64,000 nt of DNA. Source: Streptomyces sp. ADI95-17. Lineage in GTDB: Bacteria; Actinomycetota; Actinomycetes; Streptomycetales; Streptomycetaceae. The stretch is from NCBI RefSeq assembly GCF_003846175.1, contig NZ_ML123047.1, positions 301,345-365,344 of the forward strand, written 5' to 3'. Positions 32,832-41,728 of this stretch are shown here, one piece after another (position 1 is the stretch's first letter; the number at the start of each line of letters is the position of its first letter). The position numbers and the translations under genes were made by a program. The notes below the pieces were generated by a model. The model made no database searches, was not told the origin of the DNA, and was given only the letters and a program-made list of their open reading frames with translations.

Positions 32832-33704
32832 ATGTTCTTCCGCTGGGACTGGCTCCGGCCCGTACTGACCGCGCCGATCGTGCCGACTCTCGGCCCCGTC
32901 CACCCCGATGCCTTGACCATCGATCTCTTCGAGGACATCCTGCGAGCGGCCGTCACCGGGGATTTCCTTCCCTACGACAAGAACCGGCGCTGGGGCGGCG
33001 AGAAGGACGAGAAGGTCCTCCGCGAGGACGTGGTGCACCAGCCCGAGCACACTCTCATCCCCACCCTGACCCGGCGCGGACGCGGCAGTGTGAAGGTCTT
33101 CGCCTACGGGCTCCGCGACAGCGTCGTGGACGAGGCCGCCGAACTGGCTGCCAAGCTCGCCGCCAGGCACGACGTGGTCAACGCCCGGGTCGTACGCCCG
33201 CTCTGCCCCAGCGCCACACACCCGCGCGGCACCCGCATCCAGTTGAAGGACTTCACCGCCGCCCCCAGCCCCGACCCGGGCGGTCCGGTCCGCCCCGTCA
33301 CCGACTGGCCGACCTTCGTGCAGGAGACCTTCGCGCCTTTCGCCGAGGCGATGGCCGCCGACGGCCTGGCCTTCCTCCACGGCCAGATGCATGCGGGCCG
33401 ATGCGGCCCAGTCCTCGCCGCCGCCGTTGCTGACCGCATCGTGGGCGCGATCGGCCCCATGGAAGTCGGCCCCGACCCCATCGGGCGCCCGCAGCTCATG
33501 CCCCAGTACTTCGCCGTCCTGCCCGAGACCCGAGGCCAGGGCCTGGGACGCGTCCTATGGCGGGCAGCGATGCACTGGGGCCATTCCCACGGCGCCGCCT
33601 ACCAGCTCCTCCAGACCGAGGTCGGCGGCCCCTCAGATCGGCTGTGCCAGGCCGAAGGACTTACCTCCCTCGGCTTCACCCACACCACAGCGGCAATGCC
33701 GTGA
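32832..33704 (+). CDS. GNAT acetyltransferase with an N-terminal domain of unknown function
   Basis: A 290-residue protein. The C-terminal 80 residues are GNAT: MPQYFAVLPETRGQGLGRVLWRAAMHWGHSHGAAYQLLQTE, where RGQGLGR is the acetyl-CoA pyrophosphate loop. The first 150 residues (FFRWDWLRPVLTAPIVPTLGP, then RRWGGEKDEKVLREDVVH) are not recognised. It begins 88 bases after the precursor stop with its own leaderless promoter. It may acetylate the modified peptide or confer self-protection, or be unrelated. The GTG at 32823 is an alternative start but overlaps the -10. The next ORF overlaps its stop (GTGA). Confidence 0.75.
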   Translation: MFFRWDWLRPVLTAPIVPTLGPVHPDALTIDLFEDILRAAVTGDFLPYDKNRRWGGEKDEKVLREDVVHQPEHTLIPTLTRRGRGSVKVFAYGLRDSVVDEAAELAAKLAARHDVVNARVVRPLCPSATHPRGTRIQLKDFTAAPSPDPGGPVRPVTDWPTFVQETFAPFAEAMAADGLAFLHGQMHAGRCGPVLAAAVADRIVGAIGPMEVGPDPIGRPQLMPQYFAVLPETRGQGLGRVLWRAAMHWGHSHGAAYQLLQTEVGGPSDRLCQAEGLTSLGFTHTTAAMP

Positions 33705-33928
33705 CCCTCCGGGTGCCCGACTTCACCCTGCCCGAGGAGGGCTGGGACCAGGTCGTCCTGCCATCCAGCTCGCCGCGCGTCGGCTCCGGCTGGACCGACT
33801 CGGCTCAGCAAGGAGAACGACGACATCTGGAAGGCCGCTCGCCGCTCCGTCCACACCGAGGCAACACGAACGGGGCGCCTCGATGGTCGAGGCCACCCCG
33901 TTCGGTATGGGATTTGACCCCGCGGTGA
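33701..33928 (+). pseudogene. Decayed ORF after the GNAT gene
   Basis: A GTG overlaps the GNAT stop (GTGA) and opens VTLRVPDFTLPEEGWDQVVLP, which looks coding, then turns into Arg/Ser/Pro-rich noise. Protein-like stretches continue in the other two frames: QLAARRLRLDRLGSARR in one frame and RLSKENDDIWKAARRSVHTE in another. The likeliest reading is a once-longer coupled gene broken by two small frameshifts; sequencing error is the alternative. What it encoded is unknown. Confidence 0.4.
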
Positions 33929-34188
33929 CTCACGCCGCGATGGTTTTCGAGGCCGTCGGCGATCGGATCGCGACGCCTTCCGCCCCCTGATACGCGGGAA
34001 GGACGCGAAGCACCGCCCGGCCTGCTCATCTCTGACGGCACACCCGTGGCGTCCCTCCCAGGGGGCAGGGCGGACCGGCCGCGTACTGCATCGACAGTAC
34101 GTAGGACTCCATGCAGCCGCACGACGACGATGACGTGCGCTTTCACGAAGGATCGAGGCATCCCTTCGAGAGACTGGAGCGCCTCCTC
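33929..34188. other. Gap before the MMPL gene
   Basis: Contains the end of the decayed region and probably the MMPL promoter (TAGGAC at 34102-34107). A GTG at 34189 is taken as the gene start; an ATG at 34111 is in frame but gives a non-typical N-terminus. Confidence 0.4.
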
Positions 34189-36396
34189 GTGGCTACTTTC
34201 CTTTACCGGCTGGGCCGCTTCTCCTTCCGGAGACGCCGGCTCGTCGCCCTGCTCTGGGTGGTGGTCCTCGCCGCCTGCGCGTTCGCCGCGGCCAAGGCGC
34301 CGGCCGCCCCCGAGGACGGGTTCTCCATGCCCGGGACGGAGTCGCAGAAGGCGTTCGACCTGCTGGACCAGCGCTTCCCGGGCAGCAACTCCAACAGCGC
34401 CGACGCCCGCATCGTCTTCGTCGCGCCGAAGGGCCAGAAGGTCACGGCGGGCGCGAACAAGGCGGCCGTCGAGAGGATCGTCGCCGATGTCGCGGGCGGC
34501 GACCAGGTCAAGGGCGCACTGGACCCGTTCAAGATGGCCGGGGCGGTGAGCAAGGACGGCACCACCGCGTACTCCACCATCTCGTACGACGTACAGAGCA
34601 TCGATCTCACCGACGCCACCACCGAGGCGCTGGAGGACGCCGCGAAGGACGGACGTGACGCGGGGCTGACCGTGGAGCTCGGCGGTTCGGCCCTGGTGCC
34701 GGAGAGCGAACTGGGCGGCACGACGGAACTCATCGGCGTCGCCGCGGCCGCGGTCGTCCTGCTCATCACCTTCGGGTCGCTCGCCGCGGCGGGCCTCCCG
34801 CTGCTCACCGCGATCGTCGGTATCGGCGTCGGGGTGGCCTCGATCGTCGCCGTCGGGATGTCCACGACGACCACCACGCTCGCCCTGATGCTGGGGCTCG
34901 CGGTCGGCATCGACTACGCCCTGTTCATCGTCTCGCGCTACCGGACCGAACGCATGGAGGGCCACGACGCCGAGGAGGCCGTGGCACGGGCCGTGGGAAC
35001 GGCGGGCTCCGCGGTCGTCTTCGCGGGCCTCACCGTGGTCATCGCCCTGGCGGGCCTGGCCGTGGTCGGCATCCCCGTCCTGACCAAGATGGGCTTCGCC
35101 GCGGCGAGCACCGTCGTGATCGCCGTCCTGGTCGCGATCACCCTGCTGCCCGCACTGCTCGGCTTCTTCCGAAAGGCCGTCCTGCCGCGCGCCCAGCGCA
35201 AGGGGCACGGCGGGCAGCGCGCCAAGGACGGCAGGCCCAACCTGGGCACCCGCTGGGCCGGCTTCGTGATCCGGCGCCCGCTCGCGGTCCTGGTGCTCTC
35301 CGTCCTCGGCCTCGGGCTGATCGCCGTACCGGCGCTCGATCTCCAGCTCGGCATGCCGGGCGACGAGTCGAAGCCCACCTCGACCACCCAGCGCCGCGCC
35401 TACGACGCCCTGGCCGACGGCTTCGGCCCCGGCTTCAACGGGCCGCTCACCGTCGTCGTCGACGCCAAGGGCTCGGACGACCCGAAGGCCGCGGCGGCAC
35501 GGGCCGCGAAGCAGCTCACGGCCACCGACGGCATCGTCGCCACGACGCCCCCCGCCTTCAACCAGGCCGGTGACACCGCGGTGCTCACCGCCGTGCCCTC
35601 CACCGGGCCGAGCTCCGCGGACACCACGGACCTCGTCCACACCATCCGCGACGAGGCCCGTGGCCTGAAGTCCGACACCGGTGCGACGATGCTCGTCACC
35701 GGCGCGACCGCGGTGAACATCGACGTGTCGCAGAAGGTCAACGACGCGCTGCTGCCCTATCTCGCGCTCGTCGTCGGCCTGGCCTTCCTGCTCCTGATGG
35801 TCGTCTTCCGCTCGCTGCTGGTCCCGCTGAAGGCGGCGCTCGGCTTCCTGCTGTCGGTGGCGGCGGCCTTCGGCACGATCGTCGCGGTCTTCCAGTGGGG
35901 CTGGCTCGCCGACACCCTCGGCGTCGAGCAGACCGGGCCGGTGATGAGCATGATGCCGATCTTCCTGATCGGTGTGGTCTTCGGCCTGGCCATGGACTAC
36001 GAGGTCTTCCTGGTGACCCGGATGCGGGAGGCGTACGTCCACGGGGAACGGCCCGGCCAGGCGATCGTCACCGGGTTCCGGCACAGTGCGCGGGTCGTCG
36101 GCGCCGCTGCCGTCATCATGATCGCGGTGTTCGCCGGGTTCATCGGGATGAACGATTCGATGATCAAGATGATGGGCGTCGGGCTCGCCGCGGCGGTCTT
36201 CTTCGACGCCTTCGTCGTCCGGATGACGGTCGTCCCGGCGGTGCTCGCCCTGCTGGGCCACCGGGCGTGGTGGCTGCCCAAGTGGCTGGACCGCATCGTG
36301 CCCCAGGTGGACGTCGAGGGCGAGAAGCTGCACAGCGCCGCACCGGCCGGGCTGCGGCCCGAGCCGGAGCCGGAGCCGGATCCCGTACGCGTATGA
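34189..36396 (+). CDS. MMPL family transporter
   Basis: A 735-residue RND/MMPL exporter with the usual two halves: a first membrane helix (LVALLWVVVLAACAFA), a large external loop, five helices (LIGVAAAAVVLLITFGSLAAAGLP, MLGLAVGIDYALFIVSRYRTE), and the same layout repeated (VFGLAMDYEVFLVTRMREAY). The paired GxDYALF/MDYEVF Asp-Tyr motifs are the proton-relay signature. The GTG start at 34189 gives the standard VATFLYRLGRFSFRRRR N-terminus. It exports a lipid or hydrophobic compound and lies upstream of a two-component system that may regulate it; a hairpin at 36406-36441 separates them. Confidence 0.92.
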   Translation: MATFLYRLGRFSFRRRRLVALLWVVVLAACAFAAAKAPAAPEDGFSMPGTESQKAFDLLDQRFPGSNSNSADARIVFVAPKGQKVTAGANKAAVERIVADVAGGDQVKGALDPFKMAGAVSKDGTTAYSTISYDVQSIDLTDATTEALEDAAKDGRDAGLTVELGGSALVPESELGGTTELIGVAAAAVVLLITFGSLAAAGLPLLTAIVGIGVGVASIVAVGMSTTTTTLALMLGLAVGIDYALFIVSRYRTERMEGHDAEEAVARAVGTAGSAVVFAGLTVVIALAGLAVVGIPVLTKMGFAAASTVVIAVLVAITLLPALLGFFRKAVLPRAQRKGHGGQRAKDGRPNLGTRWAGFVIRRPLAVLVLSVLGLGLIAVPALDLQLGMPGDESKPTSTTQRRAYDALADGFGPGFNGPLTVVVDAKGSDDPKAAAARAAKQLTATDGIVATTPPAFNQAGDTAVLTAVPSTGPSSADTTDLVHTIRDEARGLKSDTGATMLVTGATAVNIDVSQKVNDALLPYLALVVGLAFLLLMVVFRSLLVPLKAALGFLLSVAAAFGTIVAVFQWGWLADTLGVEQTGPVMSMMPIFLIGVVFGLAMDYEVFLVTRMREAYVHGERPGQAIVTGFRHSARVVGAAAVIMIAVFAGFIGMNDSMIKMMGVGLAAAVFFDAFVVRMTVVPAVLALLGHRAWWLPKWLDRIVPQVDVEGEKLHSAAPAGLRPEPEPEPDPVRV

Positions 36397-36405
36397 CCGG
36401 TCCGG

Positions 36406-36441
36406 GCCCCGTACCCGTGGAAGGCGCGACGGGTACGGGGC
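36406..36441 (+). terminator. Hairpin between the MMPL gene and the two-component system
   Basis: Perfect 13-bp stem (36406-36418 with 36429-36441), loop of 10, nine bases after the MMPL stop. It would lower read-through into the kinase gene. Confidence 0.65.
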
Positions 36442-36503
36442 GACGCGGGCGGACCAGGTGGGTCGGCGACCATGGTCGGACGGACCCGAGGAGAAGAGAG
36501 CGC

Positions 36504-37730
36504 ATGTTCACCGACTGGCTGCTGTGGGCCCGGCGCCACCCCCGGACCGTCGATGTGGTGGTGGCGGTGCTGCTGTGGGCCTTCGCGGTCTTCTCCAGCA
36601 CCCTCACCGACGCCCGGATCGTCCGCGCCCCCACGCTCGCCTTCTCGCTGGCGGCCGCGGTGCCCCCCGCCGTCCTGCTCCTCGGCCACCGCAGATATCC
36701 GCGCACGATGGTGGTGGTGACCACGGTGCTCGGCTGCGCCCTGGGTCTCATGGGCAGCAGCATCGGCTTCGACCCCAGCCCGAGCGTCGTGGGCGCCGCC
36801 CTGGTCGCCCTCTACCTCCTGGCCCTGCGCACCGACCACCGCACGACCACCCGCTACACGGCCGGGGCGGCCGTCGCCCTCCTGATCGCCTCCGCCGCCT
36901 GGGGCAAGGTGGCGCTGCTCCGGCCCGACCAGGTCGGCCTCGTCTCCTGCGTACTGCTGGCGGGGGCGGTCGGCGAGTCGGTACGGAGTCGGCGCGACCA
37001 TCTGACCGCCGTGGAGGCACGGGCCGAACTGGCCGAACGCACCCGCGAGGAGGAGGCGCGGCAGCGGGTGAGCGAGGAGCGGACCCGGATCGCCCGCGAG
37101 CTCCACGACATCGTCGCGCACCACATCGCCCTCGCCCACGCCCAGGCGGCCACCGCCGCGTACCTGCTGCGCAGCAAGCCCGACCAGGCACAGAAGATGC
37201 TCGACGAACTCGCCGGCACCACCTCCTCCGCTCTGCGCGAGCTCAAGGCGACCGTGGGACTGCTGCGCCGCGAGGGCGACCCGGAGACGCCGCTGGAGCC
37301 CGCTCCCGGGCTGGCCCGGCTCCCGGAGCTGATCGCCTCGTTCGAGCACACGGGGCTGGTCGTGTCGGTGTCCGTGGAGGGCGAGACCCGGCCGCTGCCG
37401 CCGGGGGCGGACCTGACCGCGTACCGGATCGTCCAGGAGGCGCTGACCAATGTCACCAAGCACGCGGGCTCCGCGACGGCCTCGGTCCGCCTCGCCTATT
37501 CGCGCCGGCTGCTCACGCTCACCGTCTCCGACGACGGGCACGCGCCACCGGCGACGGGCACGCCGGGCTACGGCCTCATCGGCATGCGCGAACGGGCCCT
37601 GTCCGCGGGCGGCCGGCTGGCCGCCGGGCACCGCGCGGACGGAGGCTTCGAGGTGACCACGGAGCTTCCCCTGGAGGCGGCGGAACCCGAACCCCACCAG
37701 GACGACGACGAGGAGAGGACGGCGCGGTGA
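36504..37730 (+). CDS. NarL-type sensor histidine kinase (HisKA_3)
   Basis: A 408-residue kinase with an N-terminal membrane sensor of about five helices (VDVVVAVLLWAFAVFSS, FSLAAAVPPAVLLLGH, MVVVTTVLGCALGLMG, AALVALYLLAL). A linker coiled coil and a HisKA_3 domain follow: RIARELHDIVAHHIALAHAQ, with the phospho-His in ELHD. Then the ATPase domain: IVQEALTNVTKHAG and the G-box GYGLIGMRERA. A GAGGAGAAGAG site precedes the ATG. Its stop overlaps the response regulator start (GTGA). The pair follows an MMPL exporter, a common arrangement for envelope or drug stress. Confidence 0.93.
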   Translation: MFTDWLLWARRHPRTVDVVVAVLLWAFAVFSSTLTDARIVRAPTLAFSLAAAVPPAVLLLGHRRYPRTMVVVTTVLGCALGLMGSSIGFDPSPSVVGAALVALYLLALRTDHRTTTRYTAGAAVALLIASAAWGKVALLRPDQVGLVSCVLLAGAVGESVRSRRDHLTAVEARAELAERTREEEARQRVSEERTRIARELHDIVAHHIALAHAQAATAAYLLRSKPDQAQKMLDELAGTTSSALRELKATVGLLRREGDPETPLEPAPGLARLPELIASFEHTGLVVSVSVEGETRPLPPGADLTAYRIVQEALTNVTKHAGSATASVRLAYSRRLLTLTVSDDGHAPPATGTPGYGLIGMRERALSAGGRLAAGHRADGGFEVTTELPLEAAEPEPHQDDDEERTAR

Positions 37731-38419
37731 CCATCCGGGTACTGCTGGCCGATGACCAGGCACTGCTGGCCGGGACCTTCCGGCTGCTGATCGAGTCGAA
37801 CGACGACATGGAGGTGGTCGGTGTCGCGGCGGACGGCCGGGAGGCGGTGGAGAAGGCCCGCGCCACCGCGCCGGACGTGGTCGTGATGGACATCCGCATG
37901 CCGGGCATGGACGGGCTGGCGGCCACCGAGGAGATCTGCCGCGACGGGGCGCTGCGGCAGACCCGCATCCTCATCCTCACCACGTTCGAGATCGACGAGT
38001 ACGTGGCCGGCGCGCTGCGCGCGGGCGCGAGCGGCTTCCTCGGCAAGGATGTCGGCCCCGAGGAGCTGCTGGACGCGATCCGGACGGTGGCCTCGGGCGA
38101 CACGCTCCTGTCCCCGACCGCCACCCGGGCCCTCATCACCCGCTACCTGGCCCGCCCGGAGGGCGGTGTCGCCGCGCCGGAGTCCCTGGACGTGCTGACC
38201 GCCCGCGAGCGCGAGGTCATGGCCCAGGCCGCCGAGGGTCTGTCGAACGACGAGATCGCCGCCCGGATGCACGTCAGCCCGTTGACCGTACGCACCCACG
38301 TGGGGCGTGCGATGACGAAGCTGGGCGCCCGGCACCGGGCCCAGCTGGTCGCCATGGCCTACCAGTCGGGCCTGGTGCGGGTGGACCCGCCGCAGGGCCG
38401 GGGCGCGACGGCCGGGTAG
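37727..38419 (+). CDS. NarL/FixJ-type response regulator
   Basis: A 230-residue regulator: receiver domain with the acidic pair LLADDQ, phosphoacceptor Asp in VVMDIRMPGMDGL (about residue 53), Thr in ILTTF and Lys in LGKD. The C-terminal LuxR helix-turn-helix is LTAREREVMAQAAEGLSNDEIAARMHVSPLTVRTHVGRAMTKLGARHR. The GTG overlaps the kinase stop by four bases, so they are a coupled cognate pair. Likely target: the adjacent MMPL gene and itself. Confidence 0.94.
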   Translation: MTIRVLLADDQALLAGTFRLLIESNDDMEVVGVAADGREAVEKARATAPDVVVMDIRMPGMDGLAATEEICRDGALRQTRILILTTFEIDEYVAGALRAGASGFLGKDVGPEELLDAIRTVASGDTLLSPTATRALITRYLARPEGGVAAPESLDVLTAREREVMAQAAEGLSNDEIAARMHVSPLTVRTHVGRAMTKLGARHRAQLVAMAYQSGLVRVDPPQGRGATAG

Positions 38420-38511
38420 CCCCGGGGCCCGGGTTCCCGGCGCGCGGGAAGGCGGTGGGCTGGCTAGCGTGAAAAGCCGGACCACCCACCGAGCGCTAAG
38501 GAGTCAGGGTC

Positions 38512-39309
38512 ATGGCTGTACAACCGGAGGGCACACCGTGCTGGGCCGACGCGATGTTCGCCGACCTGGATGGCGCGAAGAGCTTCTACGGTGAGGTGCT
38601 GGGCTGGACGTTCGGAGAGTCCTCGTCCGAGTTCGGCAACTACACGCAGGCGTACGCCGACGGCAAGGCGGTCGCCGCGGTGGTACCTCCGATGCCCGGC
38701 CAGGAGGGCCACTCGGCCTGGTGCCTGTACCTGGCCTCGCCGGACGCCGAGGCAACGGCGGCGAAGATCCGCGACAACGGCGGCGAGACGCTGATGGACC
38801 CCATGCAGGTCGGTGACTTCGGCACGATGATGCTGGCCCGCGACCCCGGCGGCGTCGTCTTCGGCGTGTGGCAGGCCGGCACCCACGAGGGCTTCGAGGC
38901 GCAGGCGGTGCCCGGCGCGTTCTGCTGGGCCGAGGTCTTCACCCGGGAGCCCGAGAAGTCCGACGCCTTCTTCCCCGCGGTCTTCCCGTACTCGATGGTG
39001 AAGATGGCGGACGAGCACGTCGACTTCCGGATGTACAACCTCGGCGACAAGACCGTCATGGGGCGGATGAAGATGGGCGACGAGTTCCCGCCCGAGGTCC
39101 CGCCGTACCTGAACGTGTACTTCACCGTCGCGGACTGCGACGCGGCGGTGGCGAAGGCCACCGAGCGCGGCGGCGTCCTGCGGTTCGGCCCGATGACCAT
39201 GCCGTTCGGCCGGTTCGCCGCGCTGACCGACCCGCAGGGCGCGGCGTTCTCCGTCATCGACGTCAACACGACCGAGGGCGATGTACCCAAGACGTCGCCG
39301 GTGTCCTGA
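38512..39309 (+). CDS. VOC family protein (two glyoxalase-like domains)
   Basis: A 265-residue protein with two vicinal-oxygen-chelate halves: PCWADAMFADLDGAKSFYGEVLGWTF and later FCWAEVFTREPEKSDAFFPAVFPYS, each with the beta-alpha-beta pattern and Gly/Asp-rich turns (ARDPGGVVFGVWQ, LTDPQGAAFSVID). Similar to the CFP30B/PhnB-like antigens of actinobacteria, whose function is unclear (possibly binding of a small metabolite). Start fixed by AAGGAG seven bases upstream; TAGCGT near 38464 is a likely -10. Single gene. Confidence 0.88.
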   Translation: MAVQPEGTPCWADAMFADLDGAKSFYGEVLGWTFGESSSEFGNYTQAYADGKAVAAVVPPMPGQEGHSAWCLYLASPDAEATAAKIRDNGGETLMDPMQVGDFGTMMLARDPGGVVFGVWQAGTHEGFEAQAVPGAFCWAEVFTREPEKSDAFFPAVFPYSMVKMADEHVDFRMYNLGDKTVMGRMKMGDEFPPEVPPYLNVYFTVADCDAAVAKATERGGVLRFGPMTMPFGRFAALTDPQGAAFSVIDVNTTEGDVPKTSPVS

Positions 39310-39459
39310 GCAGTGTCCTGAGCGGAGCCGCCGAACGGTGCCACCGGGTCTGCCGCCCGAGTTGCGGGGGCGCCGTACATGGGGTTGTTTCGAAGTAGGG
39401 AAGCCGGTGGGGCGTGTACGCATGCGCCCCTGTCTCCCCTGGTTGGGGGTGAAACCACC

Positions 39460-40122
39460 GTGCTGTTCGCCGACCGCGAGGACGCGGGCCAGCAACTGGC
39501 CGAGGCGCTCCACCACCTCGAACGGGAGAACCCGGTCGTGCTCGGACTGCCCCGGGGCGGAGTCCCGGTGGCCTTCCAGGTGGCGCAGACGCTCGGTGCC
39601 GAACTCGATGTGATCGTCGTCCGCAAGCTCGGCGTGCCGCACCACGAGGAGGTGGCGTTCGGCGCCATCGGCGAGGGCGGGGTCCGGGTCCTCAACGACG
39701 ACGTCGTCTCCCGGCTGCGGGCCGGGAAACAGGATCTCGCGGCGGTCGAACGGGTCGAGGAGGCGGAGCTCGGGCGGCGGGCGCAGGTGTACCGGGCCGG
39801 CCGGGCACGGACCCCGCTCGCCGGCCGGACGGTGATCATCGTGGACGACGGCATCGCGACCGGCGCCACGGCCGAGGCGGCCTGCCAGGTGGTACGGGCA
39901 CAGCAGCCGGCGCGGGTGGTGGCGGCCGTGCCGGTGGCGCCGCCGGACGCGGTCGTGCGGCTGCGCCGCAGCGCGGACGAGGTGGTGTGCCTGTCGGTGC
40001 CGCAGCTGTTCTACGCGGTCGGCGAGTGGTACCGGGACTTCTCGCAGACCTCCGACGAGGAGGTCGTCACCCTGCTGGCGGAGGCCAGGAACAGCGGACA
40101 TGTGACGCCGGGCTGCGACTGA
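39460..40122 (+). CDS. Phosphoribosyltransferase family protein
   Basis: A 220-residue PRTase: the PRPP-binding motif VIIVDDGIATGATA is near residues 125-138; upstream GLPRGGVPVAFQVAQTLGAELDVIVVRKLGVPHHEEVAFGAIG carries the flexible loop and pyrophosphate contacts. This branch is common in actinobacteria, often next to dienelactone-hydrolase-like domains, and its substrate is not established. The GTG at 39460 is preferred (GGGGGTG nine bases upstream; N-terminus starts at the fold) over an ATG at 39379, which adds 27 atypical residues. Confidence 0.85.
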   Translation: MLFADREDAGQQLAEALHHLERENPVVLGLPRGGVPVAFQVAQTLGAELDVIVVRKLGVPHHEEVAFGAIGEGGVRVLNDDVVSRLRAGKQDLAAVERVEEAELGRRAQVYRAGRARTPLAGRTVIIVDDGIATGATAEAACQVVRAQQPARVVAAVPVAPPDAVVRLRRSADEVVCLSVPQLFYAVGEWYRDFSQTSDEEVVTLLAEARNSGHVTPGCD

Positions 40123-40158
40123 GCGGGACGCTTGCCCAGTCGCGGCCCGGTGTCCCGA

Positions 40159-41664
40159 TCAGTCCGCGCAGTACGCGTCCTGCTCCGGCCGGGCCCCGGT
40201 GTTCAGGAACGTCGTGACAGCGCGGTCGCCGCAGGCGTTCCCGTTGCCCAGGTACATGCCGTGTCCGCCGTGGTCGACGGCGACCATACGGGCCCGGTCC
40301 CCGAAGGCCGCCCGCATCTTCAGCGCGCCGGAGTACGGCGTCGCCGGGTCGCGCAGGCCCTGGATCATCAGGACGTTGGACGGTCCCTGGTCCGTGATCC
40401 GGGTCGGCTGCTCGGCGGGCCCGTCCTTCCAGAAGGAGCACGGGGTGATGTTCACCGGCAGCCCGGCGGTCAGCGGGTGCTCCACGCGGTCGGCGGCGAC
40501 GGCGCGCCGGAAAGAGGAGACCGTGCCCTGCCAGCGCACGTCGTTGCAGACCACGCCCATCGCGACCGCCGCGTCCGCGTCCGGCACCGGCCCCCTCAGC
40601 ATTCCGGGCAGGGCCGGCTTCACCGAGGTGTCCAGGGCCGCCCGGACGAGCCCCGCGAACTCGGCAAAGGCGTCGTCGTCGTACAGGGCCGTCTGGAGCG
40701 CCAGGCGCAGCCGGTTGCCGGTCAGCGGGACGCCCGCCGTGGTGGACTCCCTCGGCTCCCGGTCCAGCCGCGCCGCCAGCTCCAGCACCAGCGGCCGTAC
40801 GTCCCCGGCCCGCTGCGCGAGCCGCAGCCCCGCCTCTTCCCTGGCCGGGTCGGAGGCCCATCGCGCGAAGTCGGGGAACCGGTCCTCCGCCCCCACCGCC
40901 ATATTCGCCATCCAGCCCTGCCCGATGCGCGACGGGTCGGGGTCACCGCTGCTGTCCAGCACCCAACGGTCCGTGTGCTGCGGGTACTTCTGCGCGTACA
41001 GGGCGCCCACATAGGTGCCGTACGAGCTGCCCCAGGCCGACAGCTTCTCCTCGCCGAGCACCTGCCGGAAGCGGTCGATGTCCCGCGCCTCGTTGGCCGA
41101 GGTGAGGCTCCGCAGCACTGCTCCGCCGTTGCGCGCGCAGGCCTCGGCGATGCGCCGGGAGCGCGACACGTTCTCGGTGATCGAGCCGTCGGCGGCGGGC
41201 CAGGACCGCATGTTCACCAGCTCCCGGTCCTCCGGGTCGAGCCCGCAGCTCGCCTTCGTGCTGCCGCCGACGCCGCGCGGGTCGAGGCCCACGATGTCGT
41301 ACTGCCCGCCCGTCTCCTGCCGCAGCCGTTCTCCCTTCTCCGCCACCCGCTGCACTCCGGACGAACCGGGCCCGCCGGGAATCACGATCAGCGTCCCGCG
41401 CCGGGCGGCGGGCCGGTCGCTGCGGACCCGGGTCACCGCGAGCGAGAGCTGCGGGCCGCCCGGATCGCGGTAGTCCACCGGTACGGGCAACTCGGCGCAC
41501 TCCTGCCCGGCGGGCCCGCCGGCCGTGGCGCAGGGCCGCCAGTCGAGGGCGGGTGCGGGGTTGGCCGACGCGACGGCCTGCGGGGTCGTGGCCCCGGTGA
41601 GAACGGTGGCGACAGCAGTGACGGACAGGGCGACGAACGCGGCGGATTTTCCGTAAGTCCTCAT
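40159..41664 (-). CDS. Secreted alpha/beta hydrolase, TAP-like (tripeptidyl aminopeptidase family)
   Basis: A 501-residue exported hydrolase. A signal peptide (residues 1-33, VTAVATVLTGATTPQAVASA) precedes the mature part. The oxyanion region is VIPGGPGSSG, the nucleophile elbow GSSYGTYVGALYAQ, and the C-terminal TAP-like domain has GLRDPATPYSGA (Asp) and VDHGGHGMY (His). Such enzymes of Streptomyces cleave tripeptides from secreted proteins or hydrolyse esters. Several Cys (RPCAT, QECAEL, NACGD, AYCAD) suggest disulfides outside the cell. Convergent with the PRTase gene, 36 bases apart. Confidence 0.92.
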   Translation of the reverse strand: MRTYGKSAAFVALSVTAVATVLTGATTPQAVASANPAPALDWRPCATAGGPAGQECAELPVPVDYRDPGGPQLSLAVTRVRSDRPAARRGTLIVIPGGPGSSGVQRVAEKGERLRQETGGQYDIVGLDPRGVGGSTKASCGLDPEDRELVNMRSWPAADGSITENVSRSRRIAEACARNGGAVLRSLTSANEARDIDRFRQVLGEEKLSAWGSSYGTYVGALYAQKYPQHTDRWVLDSSGDPDPSRIGQGWMANMAVGAEDRFPDFARWASDPAREEAGLRLAQRAGDVRPLVLELAARLDREPRESTTAGVPLTGNRLRLALQTALYDDDAFAEFAGLVRAALDTSVKPALPGMLRGPVPDADAAVAMGVVCNDVRWQGTVSSFRRAVAADRVEHPLTAGLPVNITPCSFWKDGPAEQPTRITDQGPSNVLMIQGLRDPATPYSGALKMRAAFGDRARMVAVDHGGHGMYLGNGNACGDRAVTTFLNTGARPEQDAYCAD

Positions 41665-41728
41665 GCCACAAGGCTGGTTGAGCGCGAGCCCTCAACCCAT
41701 CCGGGAGGCATGACGGTATGCGGTGGGG

